From: JAVZLH01 sp049700435
GTDB lineage: Archaea > Thermoproteota > Bathyarchaeia > Bathyarchaeales > Bathycorpusculaceae
Direction of reading: 5' to 3'
Assembly (NCBI GenBank): GCA_049700435.1
Contig: JBNAVK010000001.1
Span: 27,220 to 91,219, forward strand
Length of the DNA: 64,000 nucleotides
A model generated the notes under the pieces. It saw nothing but the letters and a program-made list of their open reading frames with translations. It made no database searches and was not told where the DNA came from. Of the stretch, positions 23,782 to 32,512 are shown piece after piece. Both the position numbers and the translations under genes were made by a program. The stretch's first letter is position 1. The number at the start of each line of letters is the position of its first letter.

Positions 23782-24903
23782 ATGTTGCGCATTGGCGTTG
23801 TAGGTCCAACTTTCCCTCCTATTGAGGGTATAGCAAGAGTAGCTAAAAGAATTGAAGAGAAGGGCTATGATTCTATATGGTTTCCAGACCATTTAATGGG
23901 ATGGTTCCCCCATAACATATGGACGCCTGAAATTGTCGGTCCACTTGCAACCTATAGCCCTCACACATTTTTTGAGACAACACTTTCAATAGCCGTCGCA
24001 GCTTCGGCAACGCAGAAAATTCGTATGGGAAGCGCTGTTACAGAAGCTATAAGGCATCATCCAGCTATGCTAGCCCAAAGCTATGCGACTCTTGAGCACT
24101 TAACCAACAGCAGAGTTATTCTAGGCATAGGCGCGGGAGAATTTGAAAATGTTGAACCTTACGGCTTAAAATACGAGAAAGTTGTAAGCAGGATGGAAGA
24201 AGCCGTAAAAGTGATAAAACTCCTTTGGGGAGCCAAACGTGACGAACTAATAAATTACAATGGAGTATTCTTTAAACTGAAAAACGCTGTTTTTGAGCTT
24301 CCACCGTTGAACAAGAGATCGCCAATTTGGATAGGTGGTGTTGGAGAGAGAATGTGCAAAATTGTGGCGAGGTACGCGGAAGGTTGGCTTCCGGCAGTTT
24401 CAAGCGCGGAAGAATACAGCGAGAGACTGAACATTATAAAAGAGGAATGCAGCAGAATTGGCAGAAACTTTGCAGAAATAGAGAAAGGAGCATATCTAAA
24501 CCTTATAATAGACGAGAGCCGAGAAGAGTGTTTAAGGCTAATGCGAGAAGCGCCGCTAATAAAGGCTGGAGCTTTACTGACCCCTGCAATTGTTTATGAG
24601 AAACTTGGTTATACGCATCCGCTGGGGAAAGACTTCTATCCGCTTACCGATTATGTCCCAGCAATTTATACAAAAGAAGAGGTTATGAAAGCTTTAGAAA
24701 ATGTTCCATTAGAGGTTGTTCAAGAAAGCTTCCTCTGGGGAAGCGTGGAAGACGTCATTGATAAACTTGACAAGTATAGAAAAGCGGGGGCTCAAACGGT
24801 TGTTTTCTGGAACTTCACGTTCCTCGGCGACGTATCAAAAGTGAAAAGCTCCTACTCGTGCATTGACAAGGTTGTAGACTATTTTAAAGAAAGAGACGGT
24901 TAA
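23782..24903 (+). CDS. Luciferase-like (LLM) F420- or flavin-dependent oxidoreductase
   Basis: A 373-residue TIM-barrel of the bacterial luciferase family. YDSIWFPDHLMGW, KIRMGSAVTEAIRHHPAMLA, RVILGIGAGEFEN and PIWIGGVGERMCKI resemble F420-dependent enzymes such as Mer and ketoreductases. With cofE at the right edge, F420 use is plausible. The substrate is unknown. It lies downstream of the beta-oxidation-like pair but has its own promoter. Confidence 0.8.
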   Translation: MLRIGVVGPTFPPIEGIARVAKRIEEKGYDSIWFPDHLMGWFPHNIWTPEIVGPLATYSPHTFFETTLSIAVAASATQKIRMGSAVTEAIRHHPAMLAQSYATLEHLTNSRVILGIGAGEFENVEPYGLKYEKVVSRMEEAVKVIKLLWGAKRDELINYNGVFFKLKNAVFELPPLNKRSPIWIGGVGERMCKIVARYAEGWLPAVSSAEEYSERLNIIKEECSRIGRNFAEIEKGAYLNLIIDESREECLRLMREAPLIKAGALLTPAIVYEKLGYTHPLGKDFYPLTDYVPAIYTKEEVMKALENVPLEVVQESFLWGSVEDVIDKLDKYRKAGAQTVVFWNFTFLGDVSKVKSSYSCIDKVVDYFKERDG

Positions 24904-24940
24904 ACACTTTTAATGCTTAGAAACAATAGCCTGAAACATC

Positions 24941-24946
24941 TTTTTT
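24941..24946 (+). terminator. T-run between convergent genes
   Basis: Six T between the luciferase-like gene and the convergent acyl-CoA synthetase gene may terminate plus-strand transcription. Assigned only on composition and position. Confidence 0.3.
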
Positions 24947-24950
24947 AGAT

Positions 24951-26375
24951 TTACCTATTTCTAATCTGATACATTTTACATCTCCATAGGTTTCCCAAGG
25001 CTTCAATGCATCTTTCGATTGAAGTGTATACGGGAATTTTCTCTTCTTCAATCTGAGCTGTCCAAGAATCAACCATTTCTTTGAACCCCAAAAGATACGT
25101 TAAAATAGGTTTCCGCTCAGTGTTAATTTCCCTAAGAAATCTTATCGCGCTCTTCACATTGAAAAATTGAATGAGCCTTGGGACAGCCACGAATAAGATA
25201 GCCACGCTGTCGACGTTTTTATCTTCCAAAACTGCCTCAACGGCAATTTTCACGCTTTCCTCTGGCCCAACTTTTTCAAATAATGGTTCAATATCAGCTG
25301 GGTTGCTAACATTAGCCCATGATGGCATTTGGCTTCTAATTCTGTTTAAGGTTTCGCTAGACAATGGAGCAAGTTCTAAACCATGCTTGGCACACTCGTC
25401 AGCTGCCATTACACCCCCACCTCCGGTGACAGTGACTATGGCAACTCTGTTACCTTTTGGTAGCGGCTGCAAAGCAAAAGCCTTAGTTATGTCTAATAGT
25501 TTATCAAGGTCGCCTTCCACACGTATAACGCCAGCTTGTTTGCACATTGCATCGAAAATCTCGTCTTTCACAGCTAAAGAACCAGTATGTGACATTGAAG
25601 CCTTAATGCCTGCTGGACTTCTGCCCGATTTAAGCACTATTATAGGCTTGTTTTTTGCGACATTTTTGAAAGTTTTAAAGAGTTTTACGCCGTCTTTCAC
25701 TCCTTCCATGTAAATCGCGATGACCTCTGTATCTTCGTCTTCTGCTAAATATTCTAGCACTTCAGCGTCGTCAACATCACATTTGTTTCCAAGCCCAACT
25801 ATCTTGCTTATTCCAAAAGGCTGTTTAGTCATTATCCACCAGAAGGCAGCGGCCGCAAAAAGCCCAGTTTGAGCTATAAACGCCACGTTTCCTTTTTTGA
25901 ATTTCGGAAGAGGCGCAAAAGAAGTTGTAAAATTGTTTGAAGTATTTAATATACCTGTCGTGTTTGGGCCTATCACGCGTATTCCAGCTTTTTTGGCTAT
26001 TGCTACAACTTCATCTTCAATTTTCTTTCCAACCTCTCCTGTTTCACGAAAACCAGAAGAACATATAACAACTCCTTTGACACGTTTTTCTGCGCATTCC
26101 CTCATCACATTAGGGACGCTGGATGCTGGAACGATTATTATTGCCGAGTCTACCTTATCATCTATAGCGTTTACTCGTGGATACGCTTTCAAACCTAAAA
26201 TTTCATCTGCATTTGGGTTAACAGGATAAACTTTGCCCTTAAATCCTAAGTCGAGAAGATTTTTCACGATATAATGACCAAATTTAAGGGGGCTGCGTGA
26301 GGCTCCAATAATGGCTACGCTTTCCGGTTCGAAAAAACATTTTAGTTCATCAAGCTTTTTTGCTTCTTTAGTCAT
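24951..26375 (-). CDS. ADP-forming acyl-CoA synthetase, alpha subunit (second copy)
   Basis: A paralogue of the gene at 18191-19603, of the same length and domain order. It has SVAIIGASRSPLKFGHYIV, VYPVNPNADEI, FIAQTGLFAAAA (AQTG replacing the more usual SQSG), GLGNKCDVDDAEVLEYLA and the phosphohistidine loop SMSHTGSLA. Again no ATP-grasp beta domain is attached or adjacent. The ATG at 26375 has GTGAT four bases upstream; a GTG at 26384 is the longer option. It lies downstream of the CoA-transferase gene. Confidence 0.88.
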   Translation of the reverse strand: MTKEAKKLDELKCFFEPESVAIIGASRSPLKFGHYIVKNLLDLGFKGKVYPVNPNADEILGLKAYPRVNAIDDKVDSAIIIVPASSVPNVMRECAEKRVKGVVICSSGFRETGEVGKKIEDEVVAIAKKAGIRVIGPNTTGILNTSNNFTTSFAPLPKFKKGNVAFIAQTGLFAAAAFWWIMTKQPFGISKIVGLGNKCDVDDAEVLEYLAEDEDTEVIAIYMEGVKDGVKLFKTFKNVAKNKPIIVLKSGRSPAGIKASMSHTGSLAVKDEIFDAMCKQAGVIRVEGDLDKLLDITKAFALQPLPKGNRVAIVTVTGGGGVMAADECAKHGLELAPLSSETLNRIRSQMPSWANVSNPADIEPLFEKVGPEESVKIAVEAVLEDKNVDSVAILFVAVPRLIQFFNVKSAIRFLREINTERKPILTYLLGFKEMVDSWTAQIEEEKIPVYTSIERCIEALGNLWRCKMYQIRNR

Positions 26376-26534
26376 TTTGATCACTTAGGCCATACTTTGA
26401 CACTACTTAGCGAAGACTTGGGTTTTAATACGTTTCGCGAAGAACTTGCTGTTTTACAACGATAAACATCCGTAAAGCAAATTCCAGTAGTGTACTATGT
26501 GGTTTTGGTGGATAAGAAAGATTGGCGTTTCCCT

Positions 26535-28289
26535 CTAAAGTTTTCCAAGAAGGTGCCTATCTGGGTCAAAGCAGCGAAGCATCAAAATTTCTTCTCGTCT
26601 CGGTTCGTCTAACTGCAGTAGGTCGCTGGAAATCTTCGGTTTCCATCCCATGTTCTGTGTGATGTTTGAGATTGCGTCTGCCTCACTTTCTCCAGTCTTC
26701 GCATAAATCTTCTTCAAAATTAACTCATCACCATCTTTTTCAAAGACTGCGCGATCTGTGACAACTTTTTTCACGTTTCGGCTAGGGCATGTTATATATG
26801 GGACCTCTTCTACTAGCCTCTTTTTATCGTGGAGAAGCGTAACTATGACCTCCTTTGCGGTTGTTGAGATGTCGTTTGCTCCTCCGCTGCCAAAGAGGAA
26901 GAAGTCGCCGATTTTTGTGGAGTTAATGTTGCCATGCTTGTCTATTTGAGCGGCGGATATGCATGCAAGCACTTGTGTTTTATTTGCGACAAACCCCAAA
27001 ATGTCCTTTGCACCTGCTATCATTATGCATGAATCCAAACCTTTAACAGAAACTAAGAAAGGTTTTGTTGGCGGAGGAAGATATCCAAAAAGCCCAAGCT
27101 CCACAATAAGGTGAACAGCCACTTTATTAGAGCGGAGCATGTATGTTGCCATCCAAGCTGCGAGATGAGAAATTCCTATGCCTGCAAGAATAGTGTTGCA
27201 TTTTTGCCTTCTAACAGATTCAATAACTTCCCGCGCTGCAAAGACAACAGCCTTTTCCGTTCTATTTGCGGGTGCACTCGACAATTTTTCGACAACCTCT
27301 AGCGCATCGATTTTCAAATCACCATGGGAAATGCTGCCTCTAAGCATGTGAAGGCGTTCAGGAGTTAATTGACGAAGATAATTTTCATGGGACTTCACGT
27401 CAAGTACCCACTTCTTAATCCAGTCTTTGGCTGTTTCACTTTCCCTAAAGGCTGCCTGCAATTCTTTAGCAAATTCAACATCTTCCCCGTAACCATAGCC
27501 ATCATGCCCACGACAACCATAAGGGTGCATGCCAAAAGGAGCTTCTACAACGCATTTTACAATACTTGCTGGAACCTTCACATTGAAAGCGTTTTTCCGC
27601 AGATACTCGGTGCTTACAATTTTTTCAACACTGAGTATTACTCCCTCTTTGCTGGCGAATGCGCCATAGGCTTCTTCAGTGAACGGAAGCACTGGAATGG
27701 CGTTTCCAGCAGAATCAGCGCAGTAGGCATGCATTATGGTGACGTCTGGCTCCAAGGGCTTAACTACACCAACAGTTTCTCCGTTGAATGGATTCGCTAT
27801 TTTTTTGTACAGACCTCTCTCCTCGTTCTCCTCTGCTATCGATGAACCCTTTAAGGAGCGGACAGGCATGAATGGTAGGTTGAGGGCTGCGGCTTGCAGG
27901 CGCTGAACGATTGTGAAGAGGGACCAATTTTCTATGACCATTCCTTTGCTTATCGCATGTTGCAATGCTCCGGACAAAACAGGGCTTGGAAGTGTGAGAC
28001 CAACGTAGCTGGCTATGATTCGCTTAACCATTCCAGCTACAGCCATAATTATGGTGTTGTCAACGCCGCCAAGGCAGCTTACTGTGAAATCGCTCTTTCG
28101 CGTGTGAAATTGTCGAACGATTTCGTAGGTTAATGCGAAGGGAAGATACGCCGAATATATGTGCATTCCAGGCTTGATGTACTCTCTAATCGCTTCGTCC
28201 AAGCGTTTAACCTTGTTTTCGCCATGCAAAAGCTCTGGTTTAAAGTATTTTACAAAAAGTTCGCTGGTGTCTGTTTCCTTAAATGCCAT
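26535..28289 (-). CDS. Fused alpha-beta CoA-transferase (family I, glutaconate/3-oxoacid type)
   Basis: At 584 residues this carries both halves of a family I CoA-transferase in one chain. The alpha-like half (about 1-310) has IREYIKPGMHIYSAYLPFA and VSCLGGVDNTII. The beta-like half (about 340-584) has VELGLFGYLPPP, where the Glu is the likely CoA-accepting residue, and FLFGSGGANDIST. These enzymes move CoA between carboxylic acids via a glutamyl-CoA thioester. The acid pair here is unknown. Transcribed with the acyl-CoA dehydrogenase just upstream. Confidence 0.8.
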   Translation of the reverse strand: MAFKETDTSELFVKYFKPELLHGENKVKRLDEAIREYIKPGMHIYSAYLPFALTYEIVRQFHTRKSDFTVSCLGGVDNTIIMAVAGMVKRIIASYVGLTLPSPVLSGALQHAISKGMVIENWSLFTIVQRLQAAALNLPFMPVRSLKGSSIAEENEERGLYKKIANPFNGETVGVVKPLEPDVTIMHAYCADSAGNAIPVLPFTEEAYGAFASKEGVILSVEKIVSTEYLRKNAFNVKVPASIVKCVVEAPFGMHPYGCRGHDGYGYGEDVEFAKELQAAFRESETAKDWIKKWVLDVKSHENYLRQLTPERLHMLRGSISHGDLKIDALEVVEKLSSAPANRTEKAVVFAAREVIESVRRQKCNTILAGIGISHLAAWMATYMLRSNKVAVHLIVELGLFGYLPPPTKPFLVSVKGLDSCIMIAGAKDILGFVANKTQVLACISAAQIDKHGNINSTKIGDFFLFGSGGANDISTTAKEVIVTLLHDKKRLVEEVPYITCPSRNVKKVVTDRAVFEKDGDELILKKIYAKTGESEADAISNITQNMGWKPKISSDLLQLDEPRREEILMLRCFDPDRHLLGKL

Positions 28290-28337
28290 GCTGCCTTCAT
28301 CACCCTAGTAAGCTCTCGAGGTTACTGGCGTTGAAGG

Positions 28338-29582
28338 TTATTCGTAGACTTTTTCAACTTCTTTGTGCCACTCCAGAGCGTCCATTTCCACGTCCCTGTC
28401 TCGTGATGGCATGCCCATCATTTTGTAAATTTCATGCTGAATGAGTAACTTCATTATTTCGTTGCTTCCAGTCCATATCGGCGCCAATCTAATATCTCTC
28501 AAAAGTCTTTCAATAGGATACACTTGCGTATAGCCTATCCCGCCTAAAACTTGCATTGCAACATTAACAACTTCCCAGCTTACATCTGTTGCAAAACTTT
28601 TTGCTTCACTAACTAGGCGTCTCGGGTCTACTGGCAAGCCTTTATCTGAGGCATCTGCGGCTTTAGCAGCCGTGTAAACAAGGGCTCTTGCTGCGTCAAG
28701 TTTTGTGACACTTTCCGCTATTTTGAAGTTTATGGCTTGAAAGTTGCGTAGCGGCATCCCAAACGCTTTCCTCCTAGTTGAGTATTTAATGGCTATTTCT
28801 AGGGCTGCTCTCGCTGTTCCTATGGCTCCTGCTGCAGAGGTTAACCTTTCCGGAACCATCATCCTGTTAAATATTGCCGCTCCACCGTTTAATTCGCCAA
28901 CTCTGTATTCATCTGGCACTTCAATGTTTTCGAAAACTATTCTCGCTGTTCCCATACCTCTAAATCCTAAAAGATTGTAAACTTCTTCAATTTTCACGCC
29001 CATCTCTCTTTCAACTATAAACATGGTTAACGCCTTGTGCCCAGGCGCTTTAGGGTCTGTCCTCGCGTATATTACGTAGAAATCTGCGGCTTTGCCTCCT
29101 GCAATAAACCTTTTCTCTCCATTTATTATCCACTTGTTTCCTTTTCTTTCAGCCTTTGTTGTTGTTCCGAAGAAGTCGCTTCCGCCTCTGGGTTCTGTTA
29201 AGCCTTCTGCGGAAAGTTTTTCTCCTTTGATTATTGGTTTTAGGAATTTTTCTTTCTGCCATTTGGTGCCGAATCGGTTTAACGCTTCTCCCACTATGCT
29301 GACCATGGCGTAGCTGCATCCGAGTCCCATCCCCAAAACACCGATTTCCTCTAAAGCCGTCATCTCCGCAGTCCATGTCATTCCTCTTCCGCCATACTCC
29401 TTTGGAAAACGAAGTCCTAGGAGTTTCCTTTTAGCCGCTTGATGTAGAAACTCGAAGGGGTAGTCTACTTCGTTTCTGTCCATTTTTCTTAGGAGTTCTG
29501 GGTCAACGCTTTTCACGAAATCCTTTACTTCTTCCCTAAGTTTGACTTCATCTTCCGTGCTTAGAAAGTCGTTTTCTATCAT
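28338..29582 (-). CDS. Acyl-CoA dehydrogenase (catalytic Glu of the IVD/LCAD position)
   Basis: A 414-residue FAD-dependent dehydrogenase: LRFPKEYGGRGM, AEGLTEPRGGSDFFG (FAD site), GEKRFIAGG, LLGFRGMGTARIVFENIEVP, YSTRRKAFGMPLRNFQ and MQVLGGIGYTQVYPIERLLRD. The usual catalytic Glu of IYEGT is replaced in IWTGSNEIM, but a Glu occurs in MMVPERLTSAAG, the place used by isovaleryl- and long-chain acyl-CoA dehydrogenases. No electron-transfer flavoprotein gene is in the window. ATG 29582 is preceded by AAAGGTGG. Confidence 0.92.
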   Translation of the reverse strand: MIENDFLSTEDEVKLREEVKDFVKSVDPELLRKMDRNEVDYPFEFLHQAAKRKLLGLRFPKEYGGRGMTWTAEMTALEEIGVLGMGLGCSYAMVSIVGEALNRFGTKWQKEKFLKPIIKGEKLSAEGLTEPRGGSDFFGTTTKAERKGNKWIINGEKRFIAGGKAADFYVIYARTDPKAPGHKALTMFIVEREMGVKIEEVYNLLGFRGMGTARIVFENIEVPDEYRVGELNGGAAIFNRMMVPERLTSAAGAIGTARAALEIAIKYSTRRKAFGMPLRNFQAINFKIAESVTKLDAARALVYTAAKAADASDKGLPVDPRRLVSEAKSFATDVSWEVVNVAMQVLGGIGYTQVYPIERLLRDIRLAPIWTGSNEIMKLLIQHEIYKMMGMPSRDRDVEMDALEWHKEVEKVYE

Positions 29583-29627
29583 TTTTCCACCTTTACCGCA
29601 CTTTATTGAGGAAATATCCTTGGCGAT

Positions 29628-29639
29628 TCTTTAAATAAC
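29628..29639 (-). promoter_or_regulatory. TATA box of the acyl-CoA dehydrogenase/CoA-transferase transcript
   Basis: On the minus strand gttatttaaaga predicts a start near 29608, 26 bases before the ATG and upstream of its AAAGGTGG. Confidence 0.45.
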
Positions 29640-29722
29640 TTTACACGAAATAAGACGAAAGCGAGTATTGCAGTTTTATCTTGTGCAGTTCCTCAAGTTC
29701 TTTGGCTAAAAAAGGTTTTGAA

Positions 29723-30541
29723 TTAGTTGGCGGTTTTATGCCTCATTCCGAGAAGGGACTCGACAAGGTTTTTTCTAGACCATTCTCCTTCGCTTACTTC
29801 TTCCATCTGCAGAACTTTATTTGGCGCATTAGAAAAAATCTTCTCCACTATTTGCTCCGCATTTAGTCCCTCACGCCAAAATGCTTCAACATTTTCTTTT
29901 AACTTTAACATGTTGTTTAAGGTAGTTTTCACATCGCTTTTTTCCCAGACTCCATGACCGCCATAAGCCCTTTCAAAGTCTAATTCTACAACTTTCTTAA
30001 GTGAGTTTATCACGTCTATGGAGTCTTCTTCTCTCATTATGATTATCGGAGTTGGGTTTGCCACTAAGTCGCCGAGGAACAAGTCGCGCCCGATTAAGAA
30101 AGAGACATGGTCAAAACTGTGACCCGGAGTTTCAAAAGTCTTAACAGCCAAACCACCAATCTTCATATTATTTTCAAGCGGGTTAGCCTTGACTGGTTTT
30201 TGCTGACCCCAAACAACCTGTCTGTACGCTGGAATTTCTGGAGGATTTGCAAGAATTCCTAGGGATTTTTTAGGCGCAAACACATCGACATTGAGTTTCT
30301 CTTTGAACAGGTAGGCTCCACCGCTGTGATCCTCGTGGTAATGCGTTAGGAGGATGGCGTTGACGCTGAACTTCATATCCTCAATGAATTTAGCGGCCTC
30401 CTCGGCTGTGTGGGGGCAGCCCGTGTCGATAATGAGTCCCTTGTAGTAGTAGAAGGTTGTCCAGTATAGGGGTTTTCCATCGTACTCTTTGCCAACATCT
30501 ACAGCTATGAAATCCCTATCAATTTTTTTCCATTTTAGCAT
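29723..30541 (-). CDS. Metallo-beta-lactamase-fold hydrolase
   Basis: A 272-residue MBL protein with the zinc motif LLTHYHEDHSGG (HYHEDH at 67-72), a second His in FETPGHSFDHVSF, the bridging Asp in DLFLGDLVANPT and a last His in YGGHG. The role may be a thioesterase, glyoxalase II-like or detoxifying hydrolase; the sequence does not decide. The ATG at 30541 is preferred to a GTG three codons upstream. A long 172-base gap to the TFS gene contains a likely TATA element (ttaaatctt region near 30560) but no gene. Confidence 0.88.
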   Translation of the reverse strand: MLKWKKIDRDFIAVDVGKEYDGKPLYWTTFYYYKGLIIDTGCPHTAEEAAKFIEDMKFSVNAILLTHYHEDHSGGAYLFKEKLNVDVFAPKKSLGILANPPEIPAYRQVVWGQQKPVKANPLENNMKIGGLAVKTFETPGHSFDHVSFLIGRDLFLGDLVANPTPIIIMREEDSIDVINSLKKVVELDFERAYGGHGVWEKSDVKTTLNNMLKLKENVEAFWREGLNAEQIVEKIFSNAPNKVLQMEEVSEGEWSRKNLVESLLGMRHKTAN

Positions 30542-30713
30542 ACCGCACACACGTAGGCATAAGATTTAAGAGAAAATAAAAATTTTTATCCCAAACTCTA
30601 GATTAGATGATTTCTCACTACAATTTTGAACCAAAGACAAACCCAATACTGGTAGACCCCCTCTAGACTTTTCCACTTCTATATGGATTGAATTTTGATT
30701 TAGAATGGAGCTT

Positions 30714-31067
30714 TTAGCTGTATTCTCTGAATGTGTAACCACATTTTGTACAGCGTAAAAATTGTGTTGAGGATTCGTCTGCGCCTCTTGTCTGCACTTG
30801 CCAAACATAGGCTAGGTTGTTTCCGCATTTGGGGCATTCAACTCTAACAGTTGGCAGTGTCCGCAGTTTTTGTTCTTCCTTGCCGATAACCGCAACCAGT
30901 TTTTGAGGATTGTGCTGTATTACCTTTGCAACCTTTGGCTCAACCTTTCCACCTTTTTCCTGTTTTTTGTAGCCGCATTTGGGGCATACAAGCATTAGCG
31001 CTGCTCCTTTTTGGGTTTTCCCTTTCTTCGGTTCGAGGCGGGAACCGCATTTTGGACAAAATTCCAT
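30714..31067 (-). CDS. tfs: Transcription factor S (TFIIS/RPC11-like)
   Basis: RNA-polymerase cleavage factor that rescues backtracked complexes. The N-terminal zinc ribbon is MEFCPKCGSRL...VCPKCGY and the C-terminal one VECPKCGN...LRCTKCGYTF; the catalytic acidic pair lies in TRGADESSTQF. The 117-residue length from ATG 31067 (GGAG eight bases upstream) matches the family; an upstream in-frame start would only add a non-conserved tail. Confidence 0.95.
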   Translation of the reverse strand: MEFCPKCGSRLEPKKGKTQKGAALMLVCPKCGYKKQEKGGKVEPKVAKVIQHNPQKLVAVIGKEEQKLRTLPTVRVECPKCGNNLAYVWQVQTRGADESSTQFLRCTKCGYTFREYS

Positions 31068-31147
31068 GGCTTTGTACTCCGCTACTCGAATGTTTTCCCT
31101 TATCATTGTCCCTTTTAAACCTTTTCTTATTTCAATATTTATTAGGG

Positions 31148-31735
31148 CTAAACTGTGCTAATTCCAGAGGCAATAAGATGTGCTACACGTAGGGCTTCTG
31201 GAATGTTGCTTCGTGTAGAGGTTAATTTTAAAATTTTTTCCGCATCCTCCTTGAGTATTCCCGAGATTTGAATGTAAACTTTCTCGTTTTTGTTTTTGCA
31301 TTTTACTTCAAATATTTCCCCAGCGTTTAGTATTGCTTTCCAGCGTTCCTCGCCTTTCGGCAGATTCTTCAAAGCCTTGTGAATTTCCTCGAAGTTTGGC
31401 TTTTCGCGCGTGACTGCCATAACTGGAAGTCTTGTTTCCGCGTTTAGCCTTTTTATGTCAACAACGTTAAAGCCCGCGAAAGTTACGCCGTCAAGCATTA
31501 TCACCCGCAACTGTTTGTAGTGAGGCGAGTTCTTTATCATTAAAGTTATTTTATCCGTCGCGTCAAAACCGTCTACTTCAATTTTTGTATGCATCACGCC
31601 GTCAAGCCAGTATCCTCCTCGAAAAACAACTCCGACAACTGGCACAAGTTCTTTCGCTCGAGGAGTAAATATCCCATCGTCAACTCCTAAAACGCGAATT
31701 TCAGGCTTAATCACTCGAAGTTTTCGGCAACCCAA
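31148..31735 (-). CDS. DUF99 protein (endonuclease V-like fold)
   Basis: A 195-residue protein with VLGVDDGIFTP near the N-terminus, VVGVVFRGGYWLDGV, LRVIMLDGVTFAGFNVVDI and VMAVTREKPN. This is the DUF99 family, related in fold to endonuclease V; the acidic residues in DDG and LDG sit where catalytic metal ligands would be. The biological role is unknown. The TTG start follows GAGGGA. Confidence 0.85.
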   Translation of the reverse strand: MGCRKLRVIKPEIRVLGVDDGIFTPRAKELVPVVGVVFRGGYWLDGVMHTKIEVDGFDATDKITLMIKNSPHYKQLRVIMLDGVTFAGFNVVDIKRLNAETRLPVMAVTREKPNFEEIHKALKNLPKGEERWKAILNAGEIFEVKCKNKNEKVYIQISGILKEDAEKILKLTSTRSNIPEALRVAHLIASGISTV

Positions 31736-31790
31736 AATTATCCCTCAACAACGCTTGTTAAAGATATCGTGAGGAAGCGTTATAAGTTTA

Positions 31791-32216
31791 GTGAAAAATG
31801 GTTTCCCCTTGGAGATGCTAAGATTGAAAGACTGCGGCGAATTTCCTTTCTTCAAAGCATACAAAAGCCTAGCAGAAGTTTTGACGGATCACGAACTAGC
31901 ATCCTTCGGGGACGCGTACGTAAATTTTGTTTACTCCCTAGCACTGTCGAAAAAGAGGGGAAAACCATGCGGAATAAAGGTTAAGGGAAGCGTACTTGCA
32001 CAAGCATTTAGAAAAGCTGGGCTAAGAGAGAACTTAGGATCTAGGATTGACAGCCACGCGTTAGCCGACGCGGCTGAGGCATTAATAGTTTACGCTTGGC
32101 TCCGCAGCTTCATAACCTTAGATGAAACAGTTTTCATCCTAGAAGAGGCTGATGAGCCGCTTGAGGGCTTTACCCAACTGCTCAAAACTGCAAAAAGTAA
32201 AGTTAGGTTTTTTTGA
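31791..32216 (+). CDS. RNase III-like domain protein
   Basis: A 141-residue protein whose two conserved blocks match the RNase III catalytic domain: HELASFGDAYVNFVYSLA corresponds to the ERLEFLGDAVL block and HALADAAEALIVYAWL to the ADxxEALIGAIYL block, with the acidic metal ligands kept. There is no double-stranded RNA-binding domain, as in mini-RNase III. Archaea mostly lack RNase III, so this type deserves attention. The GTG at 31791 is uncertain; ATG 31815 would still keep the domain. It overlaps rpoL tail to tail by 14 bases. Confidence 0.7.
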   Translation: MKNGFPLEMLRLKDCGEFPFFKAYKSLAEVLTDHELASFGDAYVNFVYSLALSKKRGKPCGIKVKGSVLAQAFRKAGLRENLGSRIDSHALADAAEALIVYAWLRSFITLDETVFILEEADEPLEGFTQLLKTAKSKVRFF

Positions 32217-32487
32217 GGGCTTTTTCAAATTCCTTTCTGAAATTATCGTTTGTTTTGCGTGCGTTTTTTAAGGCTCTAAACAGGACCCCCTTGGGCTGTG
32301 CACGACCCTTTGTGCGGATGTAGATTATTGGGTTTGATGCTAGGGGATGCGGTATGTCGTATCCAGCTAAATCTACATCCTCTTCTTCCAACAGCCTCTT
32401 TTGTATTAGATTACATAAGCCATGTCCGATTCCTTCAACTTCTATTTTAAGCTCGTTTGAAGTTTCTTTTAACACCTTAACTTTCAT
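32203..32487 (-). CDS. rpoL: DNA-directed RNA polymerase subunit L
   Basis: Rpb11-like assembly subunit. The 94 residues contain EVEGIGHGLCNLIQKRLLE, VDLAGYDIPHPLASNPIIYI and FRALKNARKTNDNFRKEFE. The ATG at 32487 has GGAG eight bases upstream; the TTG two codons earlier is less likely. Located just after csl4 on the same strand, a common archaeal pairing. Confidence 0.95.
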   Translation of the reverse strand: MKVKVLKETSNELKIEVEGIGHGLCNLIQKRLLEEEDVDLAGYDIPHPLASNPIIYIRTKGRAQPKGVLFRALKNARKTNDNFRKEFEKALKKT

Positions 32488-32512
32488 CTGCAAATCTCCT
32501 CAGCACACTAAA

